Positions 25,670 through 34,646 of a DNA stretch of 36,441 nucleotides are shown in pieces (the stretch's first letter is position 1; each line of letters begins with the position of its first letter). The translations under genes were made by a program, and so were the position numbers. The DNA is from an uncultured Clostridia bacterium (GTDB taxonomy: Bacteria; Bacillota; Clostridia; Oscillospirales; Acutalibacteraceae). The notes beneath the pieces are model-generated. The model saw only the letters and a list, made by a program, of their open reading frames with translations, had not been told where the DNA came from and did no database searches. Location of the stretch: contig CALWUU010000016.1 of NCBI GenBank assembly GCA_944384835.1, forward strand, positions 1-36,441. The letters run 5' to 3'.

Positions 25670-27070
25670 ATGGATTTCCTTACTGATATTGTAAAGATTA
25701 TTAATGAGTATTTGTGGAACTTTGGTTTGTTATTTTTGCTTTGTGGTTCCGGCTTATATTTTACAATTCGATTAAAGTTTATTCAGGTTCGTAAATTTGG
25801 CCGAGGCTTTAAAATGGCATTCGGCGGTTTATTCAAAAAGAAAAAAGAAAGAGCAGATGAAGGCGGAATGACACCGTTCCAATCTTTGGCTACTGCAATT
25901 GCGGCTCAGGTAGGAACAGGTAATTTAATTGGTGCGGCAGGAGCATTGATTGCCGGCGGACCGGGCGCTATTTTCTGGATGTGGGTAAGTGCTTTTTTAG
26001 GCATGGCAACGATTTATGTAGAAGCAACTCTTGCGCAAAAATTCAAAACCACAAAAGACGGCGTCGTAGTAGGTGGTCCCCGATATTACATTATGGGGGC
26101 ATTTAAAGGTAAATTTGGTAAAGTGCTGGCGACCATTTTCTCCATTTTAATTGTGCTGGCACTGGGCTTTATGGGAAATATGGTTCAGTCCAATGCAATT
26201 GGAAATTCGTTTGAATCTGCTTTTCATATTCCGTCATGGACAGTAGGTATTGCGGTTGCGGTTATTGCAATGGTGATTTTTGTGGGCGGTGTAAAACGAA
26301 TTGCTTCCGTTACAGAAAAGATTGTTCCGTTTATGGCATTGTTTTATATTGTCGGCGCTTTGGTTGTTATTTTCGCTAATGTTACAAAAATTCCGGGGGC
26401 TTTCGGACAAATTTTTGTAGGCGCGTTTAACCCTCAAGCGGTTACAGGTGGTGTAATTGGTATTACCATTCAAAAAGCAATGCGTTACGGTGTGGCCAGA
26501 GGTTTGTTCTCTAACGAAGCAGGTATGGGTTCAACTCCGCATGCGCATGCGCTGGCTAAAGTAAAGCATCCTTGCGATCAAGGTTTTGTAGCAATGATGA
26601 GCGTATTTATTGATACTTTTATCATTTTGACGTTAACTGCTTTGGTAGTATTGGTGACAGATGTTTTGCCAATGGGTTATACAGGAGTTTTGAATGACGG
26701 AAACTTGACACAGGCAGCTTTTTCTACATTCTTTGGTTCGTTCGGCAATATATTTATTGCTATCTGTATGTTCTTCTTTGCGTTTTCTACCATTATCGGC
26801 TGGTATTTTTTTGGCGCTTCTAACGTAAGTGCGCTGTTTGGAAAAATAGGCGTCAGAATTTATGCCATTATTGTATGTTGCTTTTTAGTGGTAGGTTCTT
26901 TCTTAAAAGTGGATTTGGTTTGGGCTTTGACTGACATGTTTAACGGACTCATGGTAATCCCCAACTTAATTGCATTATTGGCTTTAAGCGGATTTGTTGT
27001 AAAGTTGAACAGAGAATATGAATACAGCAACAGGCTCAAGCCCCATGAGGAAGAAAAAAATAAAACATAG
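25670..27070 (+). CDS. Alanine/glycine:cation symporter (AGCS family)
   Basis: A 466-residue membrane protein of about 11 helices that imports alanine or glycine with Na+ (or H+). Family landmarks are the N-terminal YFTIRLKFIQVR, the substrate/ion helix ATAIAAQVGTGNLIGAAGAL (near residues 74-93), the GGPGAIFWMW stretch and GLFSNEAGMGSTPHAHALA (about 280). GGGGGGATAA sets the ATG at 25670. It stands alone between two terminators and behind a palindrome that may be a regulator site. Whether it prefers alanine or glycine cannot be told. Confidence 0.93.
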   Translation: MDFLTDIVKIINEYLWNFGLLFLLCGSGLYFTIRLKFIQVRKFGRGFKMAFGGLFKKKKERADEGGMTPFQSLATAIAAQVGTGNLIGAAGALIAGGPGAIFWMWVSAFLGMATIYVEATLAQKFKTTKDGVVVGGPRYYIMGAFKGKFGKVLATIFSILIVLALGFMGNMVQSNAIGNSFESAFHIPSWTVGIAVAVIAMVIFVGGVKRIASVTEKIVPFMALFYIVGALVVIFANVTKIPGAFGQIFVGAFNPQAVTGGVIGITIQKAMRYGVARGLFSNEAGMGSTPHAHALAKVKHPCDQGFVAMMSVFIDTFIILTLTALVVLVTDVLPMGYTGVLNDGNLTQAAFSTFFGSFGNIFIAICMFFFAFSTIIGWYFFGASNVSALFGKIGVRIYAIIVCCFLVVGSFLKVDLVWALTDMFNGLMVIPNLIALLALSGFVVKLNREYEYSNRLKPHEEEKNKT

Positions 27071-27072
27071 TT

Positions 27073-27100
27073 AAAACGTCCCAATCAAGGGACGTTTTTT
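27073..27100 (+). terminator. Terminator of the symporter gene
   Basis: AAAACGTCCC-AATCAA-GGGACGTTTT is followed by more T residues. Confidence 0.85.
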
Positions 27101-27115
27101 ATTATTCAAATTTTC

Positions 27116-27144
27116 TTGACTATCTCCATTGGATACTTTACAGT
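27116..27144 (+). promoter_or_regulatory. Promoter of the GNAT gene
   Basis: TTGACT (27116-27121), 17 nt and TACAGT (27139-27144) precede the coding start at 27185. This rules out the longer in-frame start that overlaps the -35 box. Confidence 0.55.
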
Positions 27145-27184
27145 GTTATGTAACAGAATAAATGAAAGGGAGGGAGCCGCTGTT

Positions 27185-27811
27185 ATGCAGAACCAAGTTG
27201 TGCTGAGAGAGTTCCAAGAGCGGGATACAGATGCATTGGCAGATATTATAAGAATTACATGGGGTTATGATAAGTTTGGAAGCCATGAAACTGCATGTAA
27301 ACTTGCAAGAGCATATTTGGATTTATGTTTGACCAATCAAACGTATACCCAAGTTGCTCTTGTGGATGATGTGCCGGTTGGTATTATTATGGCAAAAAAT
27401 ATCAGTCAGCATAAATGTCCTGCGCACATAAGTATGCGTCAAAAACAATCGATGCAAGACCTCTGCGCTACAAAAGAAGGACAGGACGCTGCAGCGTTTT
27501 ATAAAACGATTAGCGAGATAGACGAAACACTGCTCAAACAGTGTGATAAAACATATCAAGGTGAGGTTGCGTTCTTTGTAGTAAATGCCGAATACAGAGG
27601 TCTTGGAATTGGAGGTAAATTGTTTGACGCCGTACTTTCTTATATGAAACAAGAAGAAATTCATGATTTTTATTTGTTTACAGATACCAGCTGTAACTTT
27701 AGTTTCTATGAATATAAAGGAATGAAGCGCCAGCAACGCATCAAACATCAATTTACAGTACAAGGAAAATCTTTGGAATTTGACTTTTTTCTATATGACT
27801 ACCACTGGTAA
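27185..27811 (+). CDS. GNAT-family N-acetyltransferase
   Basis: A 208-residue protein with the acetyl-CoA-dependent GNAT fold. The N-terminal strand-helix VVLREFQERDTDAL is typical, and the CoA pyrophosphate loop is seen as AEYRGLGIGGKLFDAVLSYM (R/Q-x-x-G-x-G/A pattern, about residues 137-156). The C-terminal strand has FYLFTDTSCNFSFYEYKGM. A charged insert at about residues 80-115 is variable. GGGAGGGAG lies 10 nt upstream of the ATG at 27185. It is a single gene, and the acceptor (small molecule or protein) is not predictable. Confidence 0.85.
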   Translation: MQNQVVLREFQERDTDALADIIRITWGYDKFGSHETACKLARAYLDLCLTNQTYTQVALVDDVPVGIIMAKNISQHKCPAHISMRQKQSMQDLCATKEGQDAAAFYKTISEIDETLLKQCDKTYQGEVAFFVVNAEYRGLGIGGKLFDAVLSYMKQEEIHDFYLFTDTSCNFSFYEYKGMKRQQRIKHQFTVQGKSLEFDFFLYDYHW

Positions 27812-27908
27812 TCATTTGGATGATATAGATGGTTTGTTTGTATTTCACGAATCAGTACGGAATATTTTTCAATAAACGCAGAATTTGTCGGTGAGACAGA
27901 ATTTATTC

Positions 27909-27937
27909 TTTACTTTACTCTGATAATGAGTTACAAT
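27909..27937 (+). promoter_or_regulatory. Promoter of the amino-acid ABC operon
   Basis: TTTACT (27909-27914), 17 nt and TACAAT (27932-27937) lie about 40 nt before the start codon. Confidence 0.5.
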
Positions 27938-27979
27938 AGTATCATAATTGTTAACGATTGATCAATAGGGGGAAAAATC

Positions 27980-28816
27980 ATGAAAAAAATATCATTGGCA
28001 GTATTTGCCATGATGATGGTCGCTATGCTTGCCGTATTTGCAGGATGCAGCTCATCATCAGACACAAACAGCGGTACAACAGATTCCGGAACAGCACAAG
28101 ACAATTCTTTGCAAAATGTTTTGGACAAGGGTACTTTGGTATTGGGATTAGACGACAGTTTCCCACCAATGGGCTTTCGTGATGAAAACAACAATATTGT
28201 AGGCTTTGATATTGATGTTGCAACAGAAGTAGCAAATCGTATGGGTGTAGAATTACAGCTGCAGCCAATCGAATGGTCTACAAAAGAAATGGAACTCAAT
28301 ACAGGCGCTGTCGACTGCTTGTGGAACGGATTATCTATTGATGACGAACGAAAACAAGTAATGGATCTTTCAGAACCTTATATGACAAACCGTATGGTAT
28401 TGGTAGTTTTGAATGATTCTGAATATACAGATCAAGCCTCTTTGGCAGGAAAAACCATCGGCGTACAAAACGGTTCTACCGCAGAGAAAATTTTAGCAGA
28501 GTCTGATTTTTCTCAAACCATTGGCAACACCATTGGCTTCAAAGATAATGTAACTGCATTTATGGATTTGGAGACAAATGGTATTGATGCAATTTTCATG
28601 GATGAAGTAGTAGCTAACTATGCAATTACTTCCCAAAATAAAGATTTTAGAATTTTGGAAGACGGTTTAACTGAAGAAGAATATGCAGTTGGATTTAAAA
28701 AAGGAAATACTGCATTAAAAAATGAAGTGCAAAAATACATTGATGAAATGAAAGCTGACGGAACCATGACACAAATTTCTGAAAAATGGTTCGGCAAAGA
28801 TGTTGTCAGCAGATAA
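27980..28816 (+). CDS. Amino-acid ABC transporter substrate-binding lipoprotein
   Basis: A 278-residue family 3 solute-binding protein anchored outside the membrane. The signal peptide ends in lipobox FAGC with Cys23, followed by a Ser/Thr-rich linker. The SBP_bac_3 domain starts at about residue 45 with KGTLVLGLDDSFPPMGFRDE and shows GFDIDVATEVANRMG, WNGLSIDDERKQVMDLSEPY and IDAIFMDEVVANY. The Asp and Arg residues of these segments hold the amino-acid head group in the family. GGGGGAAA lies before the ATG. It is the first gene of an importer with permease and ATPase behind it, and a hairpin follows that may let it be made in excess. Ligand: a polar amino acid or cystine, not resolved. Confidence 0.93.
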   Translation: MKKISLAVFAMMMVAMLAVFAGCSSSSDTNSGTTDSGTAQDNSLQNVLDKGTLVLGLDDSFPPMGFRDENNNIVGFDIDVATEVANRMGVELQLQPIEWSTKEMELNTGAVDCLWNGLSIDDERKQVMDLSEPYMTNRMVLVVLNDSEYTDQASLAGKTIGVQNGSTAEKILAESDFSQTIGNTIGFKDNVTAFMDLETNGIDAIFMDEVVANYAITSQNKDFRILEDGLTEEEYAVGFKKGNTALKNEVQKYIDEMKADGTMTQISEKWFGKDVVSR

Positions 28817-28835
28817 TTTGTTTTAACATTTGCAT

Positions 28836-28872
28836 GAAAAAGACGCACGTAAATCTACTGTGCGTCTTTTTC
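28836..28872 (+). terminator. Intra-operon terminator-like hairpin after the binding-protein gene
   Basis: GAAAAAGACGCAC and GTGCGTCTTTTTC make a perfect 13-bp stem around an 11-nt loop, with T residues in the 3' arm. It lies between the first and second genes of the ABC operon and would lower read-through or protect the upstream mRNA end. Confidence 0.75.
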
Positions 28873-28910
28873 GCGGTTACAGTACAGGTATTTCTAAAGG
28901 AGGTATGTTT

Positions 28911-29561
28911 ATGGATTGGAGTCAAATTGGGAATTGGTTTGTTATGTTTTTATCCGGCTGCGGAGTTGCTTTGGAAATATTCGCAGTTACTTTAGTATGT
29001 GCCATTCCTTTAGGAGTACTGCTGTCTTTTGGAAGGCGTTCAAAATATAAAGTGATATCTTGGCCGGTTTCTCTCTATATTTCCATTATGCGCGGGACAC
29101 CGTTACTGTTGCAGTTATTATTTGTTTATTTTGCGCCTAAATATATGTTTGGTTTAAATTATGACAGGCTTTTAGCAGCTTTAATCGCATTTGTTTTAAA
29201 CTATGCAGCTTATTTTGCGGAGATTTTCCGTGGAGGTATGGACTCTATGGAAAAAGGACAATATGAAGCTTCCGCAGCATTGGGTCTTTCAAAACCCCAA
29301 ACATTTTTTAGAATTATTTTACCCCAAGTCGTTAAACGCGTGATTCCTTCCACTGCAAATGAAGTCATTACACTTGTAAAAGACACTTCTCTGGCATACG
29401 CGCTGAGCGTTGAAGAACTATTTTCTATAGCAAGTAAACAAACCAATTTCAGTGGTACGATTACTCCGCTAATCATTGCAGGCGTTTATTATTATTTCTT
29501 TAATTTATTGTTATCATTGTTGTTCCGCTTTATAGAGAAAAAATTAAATTATTATAAGTAA
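28911..29561 (+). CDS. Amino-acid ABC transporter permease
   Basis: A 216-residue inner-membrane permease of the HisM/GlnP type with about five helices. The EAA loop that contacts the ATPase is seen as [20 protein letters not shown] (about residues 118-137), and the N-terminal region has [25 protein letters not shown] about 8 nt upstream points to the ATG at 28911; the ATG at 28905 is too close and a longer frame from 28830 runs through the hairpin. Only one permease is present, so it probably forms a homodimer with two copies of the ATPase. Confidence 0.93.
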   Translation: MDWSQIGNWFVMFLSGCGVALEIFAVTLVCAIPLGVLLSFGRRSKYKVISWPVSLYISIMRGTPLLLQLLFVYFAPKYMFGLNYDRLLAALIAFVLNYAAYFAEIFRGGMDSMEKGQYEASAALGLSKPQTFFRIILPQVVKRVIPSTANEVITLVKDTSLAYALSVEELFSIASKQTNFSGTITPLIIAGVYYYFFNLLLSLLFRFIEKKLNYYK

Positions 29562-29574
29562 GGAGGGCGCTGTT

Positions 29575-30372
29575 ATGGTAATGCTGAAAGTAGAAAATCT
29601 TTCAAAAAAATTCAAAGATTTAGAAGTTTTGAAAGATATTTCTTTAGAAGTCAATCAAGGTGAAGTGGTTGCTATCATCGGCCCTTCCGGTTCCGGTAAA
29701 TCCACATTGCTGCGCTGTTTAAATCAATTTGAGCAGATTACAAGCGGTAAAGTGAACATTTGCGGAGACGATATGATTGTTGGTCAGGGGAAAAACGGAG
29801 CAATCTATGCGCCAAAGCAAACGTTAAAGAAAATCCGCTTGAATGCGGGAATGGTGTTTCAGAACTTTAATTTGTTTCCGCATCTTTCTGTTTTGAAAAA
29901 TATTACAGAGGCGCCTATTCGGGTATTGAAAAAGCCGAAGGAACAAGCACAGCAAGAAGCAAGGGAACTGTTAAAAAAAGTTGGGTTGGAATCAAAAGAA
30001 AACTCATATCCATGCGAACTGTCCGGAGGTCAGCAGCAGCGTGTTTCCATCGCACGGGCGCTGGCGATGAACCCCAAAATATTATTTTTCGATGAACCGA
30101 CTTCTGCTTTGGATCCTGAGTTGACGGGAGAAATTTTAAAGATTATCCAAGGTCTTGCAAAGGAAGGCAGAACCATGGTAGTTGTTACCCATGAAATGTC
30201 TTTTGCCCGTGATGTGGCTGACCGTGTTATTTTTATGGACGGAGGATATATTGTGGAAGAAGGAAAGCCGGATGATGTCATCAATCATCCTCAAAAGGAA
30301 AGAACAAAAGCGTTCTTGGAGCGTTTTACAAGCTTACGTTCTATGGCTTCAGAGTCAGATGACGTACAATAA
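29575..30372 (+). CDS. Amino-acid ABC transporter ATP-binding protein
   Basis: A 265-residue ATPase of the polar amino-acid importer (GlnQ/HisP type). Walker A is GPSGSGKST (36-44), the Q-loop lies in [11 protein letters not shown], the ABC signature is [15 protein letters not shown], Walker B is [14 protein letters not shown] and the switch His is in VVTHEMSF. An insert of about 15 residues ([13 protein letters not shown] region) before the Q-loop is longer than in E. coli GlnQ but common in clostridial relatives. AAGGAGGG precedes the ATG, 13 nt after the permease gene. The operon ends at a strong terminator right after. Confidence 0.95.
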   Translation: MVMLKVENLSKKFKDLEVLKDISLEVNQGEVVAIIGPSGSGKSTLLRCLNQFEQITSGKVNICGDDMIVGQGKNGAIYAPKQTLKKIRLNAGMVFQNFNLFPHLSVLKNITEAPIRVLKKPKEQAQQEARELLKKVGLESKENSYPCELSGGQQQRVSIARALAMNPKILFFDEPTSALDPELTGEILKIIQGLAKEGRTMVVVTHEMSFARDVADRVIFMDGGYIVEEGKPDDVINHPQKERTKAFLERFTSLRSMASESDDVQ

Positions 30373-30384
30373 GGTTTAAAGAAT

Positions 30385-30423
30385 AAAAAAAGAGGTTTCT
30401 ATATTGAAACCTCTTTTTTTATT
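30385..30423 (+). terminator. Terminator of the amino-acid ABC operon
   Basis: AAAAAAAGAGGTTTC pairs with GAAACCTCTTTTTTT around a 6-nt loop, and more T residues follow. Confidence 0.88.
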
Positions 30424-30680
30424 TTATCCGGCTATCATAAATATATAACGATTCCATATAGTTGAAATGTTGTAAAGCTATACAATACAGATGGTTCCAT
30501 TATGAGAAAAGAGCATATTGGCAGAGTGCAGATATATTTGTTGGTAGAGTACTACGCGAAATACAAACAGTCCTTAAATAATATCAACAGATATACTTTT
30601 TTATTTTTCTTTTTTTTACGGAAAAAATATGGTATGATAACATTGCTTACGCATACATAATTTTGAGGTGAATGGAAATC

Positions 30681-31616
30681 GTGAAACGTATTGTATTGGC
30701 TTTAGGCGGTAATGCGTTGGGGCAAACACCGCAGGAACAAATTCATTTGGTGAAAAAAACGGCGAAATCTATTGTGGATTTGGTAGAAGAGGGCTATGAA
30801 ATTGTTGTTGGTCATGGAAATGGTCCTCAAATAGGCATGATCAATCTTGCAATGGATTTTGCATCTGCCCATGGAGCCAAAACGCCGTATATGCCATTTC
30901 CGGAATGCGGCGCGATGTCACAAGGATATATTGGATATCATTTACAGCAGGCGATTCAGTTTGAATTAAAATCTCGTAACATGAAAAGACAAGCCGTAAG
31001 TGTAATTACGCAGGTAGTGGTAGATAAAGAAGATAAAGCATTTCAATCGCCTGTAAAACCGATTGGCATGTTTTATACCAAACAAGAGGCTGACCGTATG
31101 GAAAAAGAGCAAGGATTTGTATTTACGGAAGATGCAGGACGTGGTTATCGCCGTGTTGTGGCATCTCCAAATCCGGTTTCGATTGTAGAGCTTCCGGTAA
31201 TCCAACAGTTGGTCGATCTGAAAAATATTGTTATTACGGTTGGCGGCGGCGGTATACCTGTGATAGAGACAGATACCGGTTATCAGGGAATTGCGGCCGT
31301 TATAGATAAAGATAAGTCCAGTGCGAAATTGGCAGAAGATTTAAACGCGGATATGCTGATTATTTTAACAGCAGTAGAACGGGTATGTATTCATTATAAA
31401 AAAGAAAATCAGCAAGAATTGGAAGAAATGACCGTATCCCAAGCAAAAGCATATATAGAGCAAGGTCATTTTGCTCCCGGCAGTATGCTCCCAAAAGTAG
31501 AAGCTTGTTTATCCTTTATAGAGCATACTAAAAATGGAACTGCTGTTATTACGTCGTTAGACTGCGCGAAAGAAGCTTTATTTGGAAAAACAGGTACGAA
31601 AATCATGCGAGACTGA
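30681..31616 (+). CDS. arcC: Carbamate kinase
   Basis: A 311-residue enzyme of the amino-acid-kinase fold that transfers phosphate between carbamoyl phosphate and ADP, giving ATP at the end of arginine, agmatine, citrulline or purine breakdown. Motifs are LALGGNALGQ at the start, VGHGNGPQIG, PFPECGAMSQGYIGYHLQQ, VGGGGIPVI and AVIDKDKSSAKLAEDL. GAGGTG lies 10 nt before a GTG at 30681 but only 1 nt before an in-frame ATG at 30672; the GTG also gives the family's usual MKRIVLALGG start, so it is preferred. No arcA, arcB or ygeW-like partner is beside it, so the upstream pathway is unknown. Confidence 0.92.
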   Translation: MKRIVLALGGNALGQTPQEQIHLVKKTAKSIVDLVEEGYEIVVGHGNGPQIGMINLAMDFASAHGAKTPYMPFPECGAMSQGYIGYHLQQAIQFELKSRNMKRQAVSVITQVVVDKEDKAFQSPVKPIGMFYTKQEADRMEKEQGFVFTEDAGRGYRRVVASPNPVSIVELPVIQQLVDLKNIVITVGGGGIPVIETDTGYQGIAAVIDKDKSSAKLAEDLNADMLIILTAVERVCIHYKKENQQELEEMTVSQAKAYIEQGHFAPGSMLPKVEACLSFIEHTKNGTAVITSLDCAKEALFGKTGTKIMRD

Positions 31617-31729
31617 TTTTTAGTGCTTATTTTATTTTAGAATTTTACATATGAAATTGGATACTTACATCAAAACAAGTCAAGACTATAACAAGAGGAG
31701 CTAAGATACAAGCGGAAAGGGTGTTATTT

Positions 31730-33070
31730 TTGAAATATAGATGGGACAAAAAATATCTATATTGGGGCGTTACGGCAGTTTGCGTAATTGTTGTAAGCCT
31801 GCTTGTATTTGCGGCTATTTTTGAATTTACAGGTGTATTAGGTGTTATTGGATATATTTTCCGCATTTTGTCACCTGTTTTATATGGATTTGCCATTGCT
31901 TATTTATTAACGCCTCTTGTAAATAAATTGGATCGCATTCAAATGAAAACCTACTTTAAAAATGCCAAAAAGCCTCATAAGGCGCAAAAGGCGGCAAGAG
32001 CCATCAGTGTAGTTGCATCTATTTTATTGCTGCTTGGTATTTTGGTTGGTTTATGCATGATGCTGATCCCACAGTTAATTACCAATATACTGGGTTTTTA
32101 CCAAAATATTGAGTCTTATTTCTATAATTTAGAGGATTGGATTAACGGTTTGGCAGGACAAGATTCAGCTTTTTCGGAATATGCAAGCCAATTTTTAGGT
32201 CAGGTCAAGCAGATGATGGTAGGTTGGATGTCAACGGATTTAGTGCCGCAGCTGCAAAACATATTGGTAAATGTTACTTCCACAATATGGTCCGTATTTT
32301 CTGTATTTGCAGATCTTATCATTGGTATGATTATATCCATTTACTTTTTATACAGCAAAGAAAAATTTTCTGCACAGGGAAAAAAGGTCACTTATGCATT
32401 GTTCAGTCATCATAATGGTGATGTGATTGTAAAAAATGCAAGGTATACGCACCGTGTCTTTGGCGGTTTTATTACCGGAAAAATTATCGACTCTGCAATT
32501 GTTGGCGCTCTTTGCTTTATTGCAATGACAATATTCCGGTTTCCATATCCGCCGTTAATCAGTGTTATTATTGGTGTTGCAAATGTTATTCCGTTTTTTG
32601 GTCCATATATAGGAGCAATTCCGAGCATTTTATTAATACTATTGGTAGATCCTTTACAAGCATTATACTTTTTAATTTTTATTCTCGTGTTGCAACAAAT
32701 TGAAGGAAATATTATCGCCCCTAAAGTGTTAGGGGAGGCAACAGGTTTAACCGGATTTTGGGTTATTTTTGCAATTGTAATATTTGGAGGCACGCTTGGA
32801 TTTATAGGTTTAATTATCGGCGTACCTGCATTTGCAGTTATTTATACATGGATAAAAAATTGGGTCACGCGCAGATTGAAGAAGAAAAACATGCCGACAG
32901 AAACGGTTGCATATAGTATGGAGGGATGTTTTCGCCCAATGACAGAGGAAGAAAAAATTGCAGTAGATAAAATGGAAAGTGAACGTGCGGAAGAAGCTTT
33001 TAGGAAAGCTACCAAACAAACTTTGTCGCAAAAAGTCAAAAAATGGTGGAAAAACAGAAAGTATAAATAA
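31730..33070 (+). CDS. AI-2E family transporter (first of tandem pair)
   Basis: A 446-residue membrane protein of the AI-2E/PerM family with about eight helices. The C-terminal half has the family core: GKIIDSAIVGALCFIAM, NVIPFFGPYIGAIPSILLI and GNIIAPKVLGEATGLTGFW. Some members export the autoinducer AI-2, others act as Na+/H+ antiporters, so the substrate is open. The start is taken as TTG at 31730 because the protein then lines up from residue 1 with the next gene (M-x-YRWDKKYLYWGVTAV); GGAAAGG lies 9 nt upstream. A GTG at 31721 is possible. The C-terminus is a basic/acidic tail of about 60 residues. Confidence 0.88.
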   Translation: MKYRWDKKYLYWGVTAVCVIVVSLLVFAAIFEFTGVLGVIGYIFRILSPVLYGFAIAYLLTPLVNKLDRIQMKTYFKNAKKPHKAQKAARAISVVASILLLLGILVGLCMMLIPQLITNILGFYQNIESYFYNLEDWINGLAGQDSAFSEYASQFLGQVKQMMVGWMSTDLVPQLQNILVNVTSTIWSVFSVFADLIIGMIISIYFLYSKEKFSAQGKKVTYALFSHHNGDVIVKNARYTHRVFGGFITGKIIDSAIVGALCFIAMTIFRFPYPPLISVIIGVANVIPFFGPYIGAIPSILLILLVDPLQALYFLIFILVLQQIEGNIIAPKVLGEATGLTGFWVIFAIVIFGGTLGFIGLIIGVPAFAVIYTWIKNWVTRRLKKKNMPTETVAYSMEGCFRPMTEEEKIAVDKMESERAEEAFRKATKQTLSQKVKKWWKNRKYK

Positions 33071-33072
33071 TG

Positions 33073-33098
33073 AAAAACGGGTTTTAAACCTGTTTTTT
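33073..33098 (+). terminator. Terminator between the tandem AI-2E genes
   Basis: AAAAACGGGTTT and AACCTGTTTTTT form a hairpin with one G-T pair and a very small loop, followed by T residues. It is somewhat weaker than the other terminators. Confidence 0.6.
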
Positions 33099-33116
33099 AT
33101 TTTTATCAATATTAGG

Positions 33117-33145
33117 GTGACTTTTCAAACAATAGGTGGTACAAT
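33117..33145 (+). promoter_or_regulatory. Possible promoter of the second AI-2E gene
   Basis: GTGACT (33117-33122), 17 nt and TACAAT (33140-33145) precede the start at 33196. Together with the terminator upstream this suggests separate expression of the two paralogues. Confidence 0.4.
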
Positions 33146-33195
33146 AATAAAAATAACCAATTACTTTTCAGAAAGGAGGGCAATGATTTTATATT

Positions 33196-34548
33196 ATGAG
33201 ATATAGATGGGATAAAAAGTATCTATATTGGGGTGTTACAGCAGTTGCGGTTATTATTGCAGGATTACTTATATTTGCCGCTATTTTCCGTTTTGATATG
33301 ATATGGGGCTTTTTTGGCACTATATTTAATATTTTAACTCCCGTTTTGTATGGTTTTGCTTTTGCCTTTATTTTAAATCCGGTAGTCAAACGATTACACA
33401 AATTGTTTATGAAAACTGCCTTTAAAAAGACGAAAAAAAAGCGGCGGGCTGAGAAAATATCCCGTGCGATTAGTATTGTCATTTCAATTCTGCTGTTGTT
33501 TGTGGTTCTAACCGTATTCTCATTAATGTTGTTCCCTCAGCTTGTCACAAATATTATGGGCTTTTATAATAATTTTGAATCCTACTATAATAATTTTATG
33601 GGTTGGTTAGACGGTATTTTAAAACAAGACAGCCAGTCAGCGGAATTTATTATGCAAGCATTGAATAAAGGAAAGGAAATGCTGCAAAGTTGGATGTCAA
33701 CGGATTTGGTTCCACAGCTGCAAAACATTGCTACTAATGTACTTTCAGGCTTGTGGAATGTATTTATGGTGCTAAAAGATGTAATTATTGGTTTGATCAT
33801 TGCTATTTATTTTCTGTTCAGCAAAGAAAAATTCTGTGCACAATGCAAAAAATTTGTATATGCAATGTTACCGCGCAGACGCGCGGATGGACTGATTCGC
33901 AATACAAGAGAAACCAGCAGCGTATTTGGTAACTTTATTACTGGTCAGATAATAGATGCTTTGATTGTCGGCGTATTATGCTTTATTGGAATGTCTATTT
34001 TACAGTTACCATATCCGCCGATGATTAGTGTGATTGTTGCAATCACCAATGTAATCCCATTCTTTGGCCCTTATATAGGAGCAATTCCAAGTGCTATTTT
34101 AATTTTATTAGTGAATCCGCTGCAAGCTGTTTATTTTGTTATTTTCATTATTATCTTGCAGCAAATAGACGGTAACATCATTTGCCCGCGTATATTGGGA
34201 GGAACCATTGGTTTAAATGGATTTTGGATTATATTTGCCATTGTAGTATTCGGCGCGTTATTTGGCTTTATTGGTATGATTATAGGTGTACCAACTTTTG
34301 CAATGTTGTATACGTGGCTAAAACGTTGGATTACCCGTCGTTTGGGAAAACGAAATATGCCTGACGATACGATGGCATACAGTATTCCCGGAGTTTATAG
34401 AGAGATGACCGACGCAGAAAAAGCAGAGTGGGAAGCAAGAAGAAAAGAAGAGGAAGAAGAAGCTGCCGAAAAAGCAGCAAAAGGAACGGTTACTTCCCGT
34501 ATTATTAAAAAGGTTAAAAATAATAAACAAAAAAGCGATAAAAAATAA
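33196..34548 (+). CDS. AI-2E family transporter (second of tandem pair)
   Basis: A 450-residue paralogue of the preceding gene, closely similar along its whole length: MRYRWDKKYLYWGVTAV, SWMSTDLVPQLQNI, TGQIIDALIVGVLCFIGM and NVIPFFGPYIGAIPSAILI are shared with small changes. It has about eight helices and a charged tail (KAEWEARRKEEEEEAAEKAA) that differs from its twin. GAAAGGAGGG is about 10 nt before the ATG. The pair looks like a tandem duplication kept long enough for the ends to diverge. Transport substrate is unknown; the family includes AI-2 exporters and cation/proton antiporters. Confidence 0.9.
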   Translation: MRYRWDKKYLYWGVTAVAVIIAGLLIFAAIFRFDMIWGFFGTIFNILTPVLYGFAFAFILNPVVKRLHKLFMKTAFKKTKKKRRAEKISRAISIVISILLLFVVLTVFSLMLFPQLVTNIMGFYNNFESYYNNFMGWLDGILKQDSQSAEFIMQALNKGKEMLQSWMSTDLVPQLQNIATNVLSGLWNVFMVLKDVIIGLIIAIYFLFSKEKFCAQCKKFVYAMLPRRRADGLIRNTRETSSVFGNFITGQIIDALIVGVLCFIGMSILQLPYPPMISVIVAITNVIPFFGPYIGAIPSAILILLVNPLQAVYFVIFIIILQQIDGNIICPRILGGTIGLNGFWIIFAIVVFGALFGFIGMIIGVPTFAMLYTWLKRWITRRLGKRNMPDDTMAYSIPGVYREMTDAEKAEWEARRKEEEEEAAEKAAKGTVTSRIIKKVKNNKQKSDKK

Positions 34549-34551
34549 ACG

Positions 34552-34590
34552 AAAAGGGAAACACTTCTCAGCATGTGTTTCCCTTTTTTT
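34552..34590. terminator. Bidirectional terminator between the AI-2E and GNAT genes
   Basis: AAAAGGGAAACAC pairs with GTGTTTCCCTTTT around a 10-nt loop, with a T run on the plus strand and an A run before it. It is shared by converging genes. Confidence 0.85.
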
Positions 34591-34646
34591 ATTATCTATT
34601 GATAGAATAGTCATTCCTAGAAGATAAGTAACTGGCAGGGAATGGT

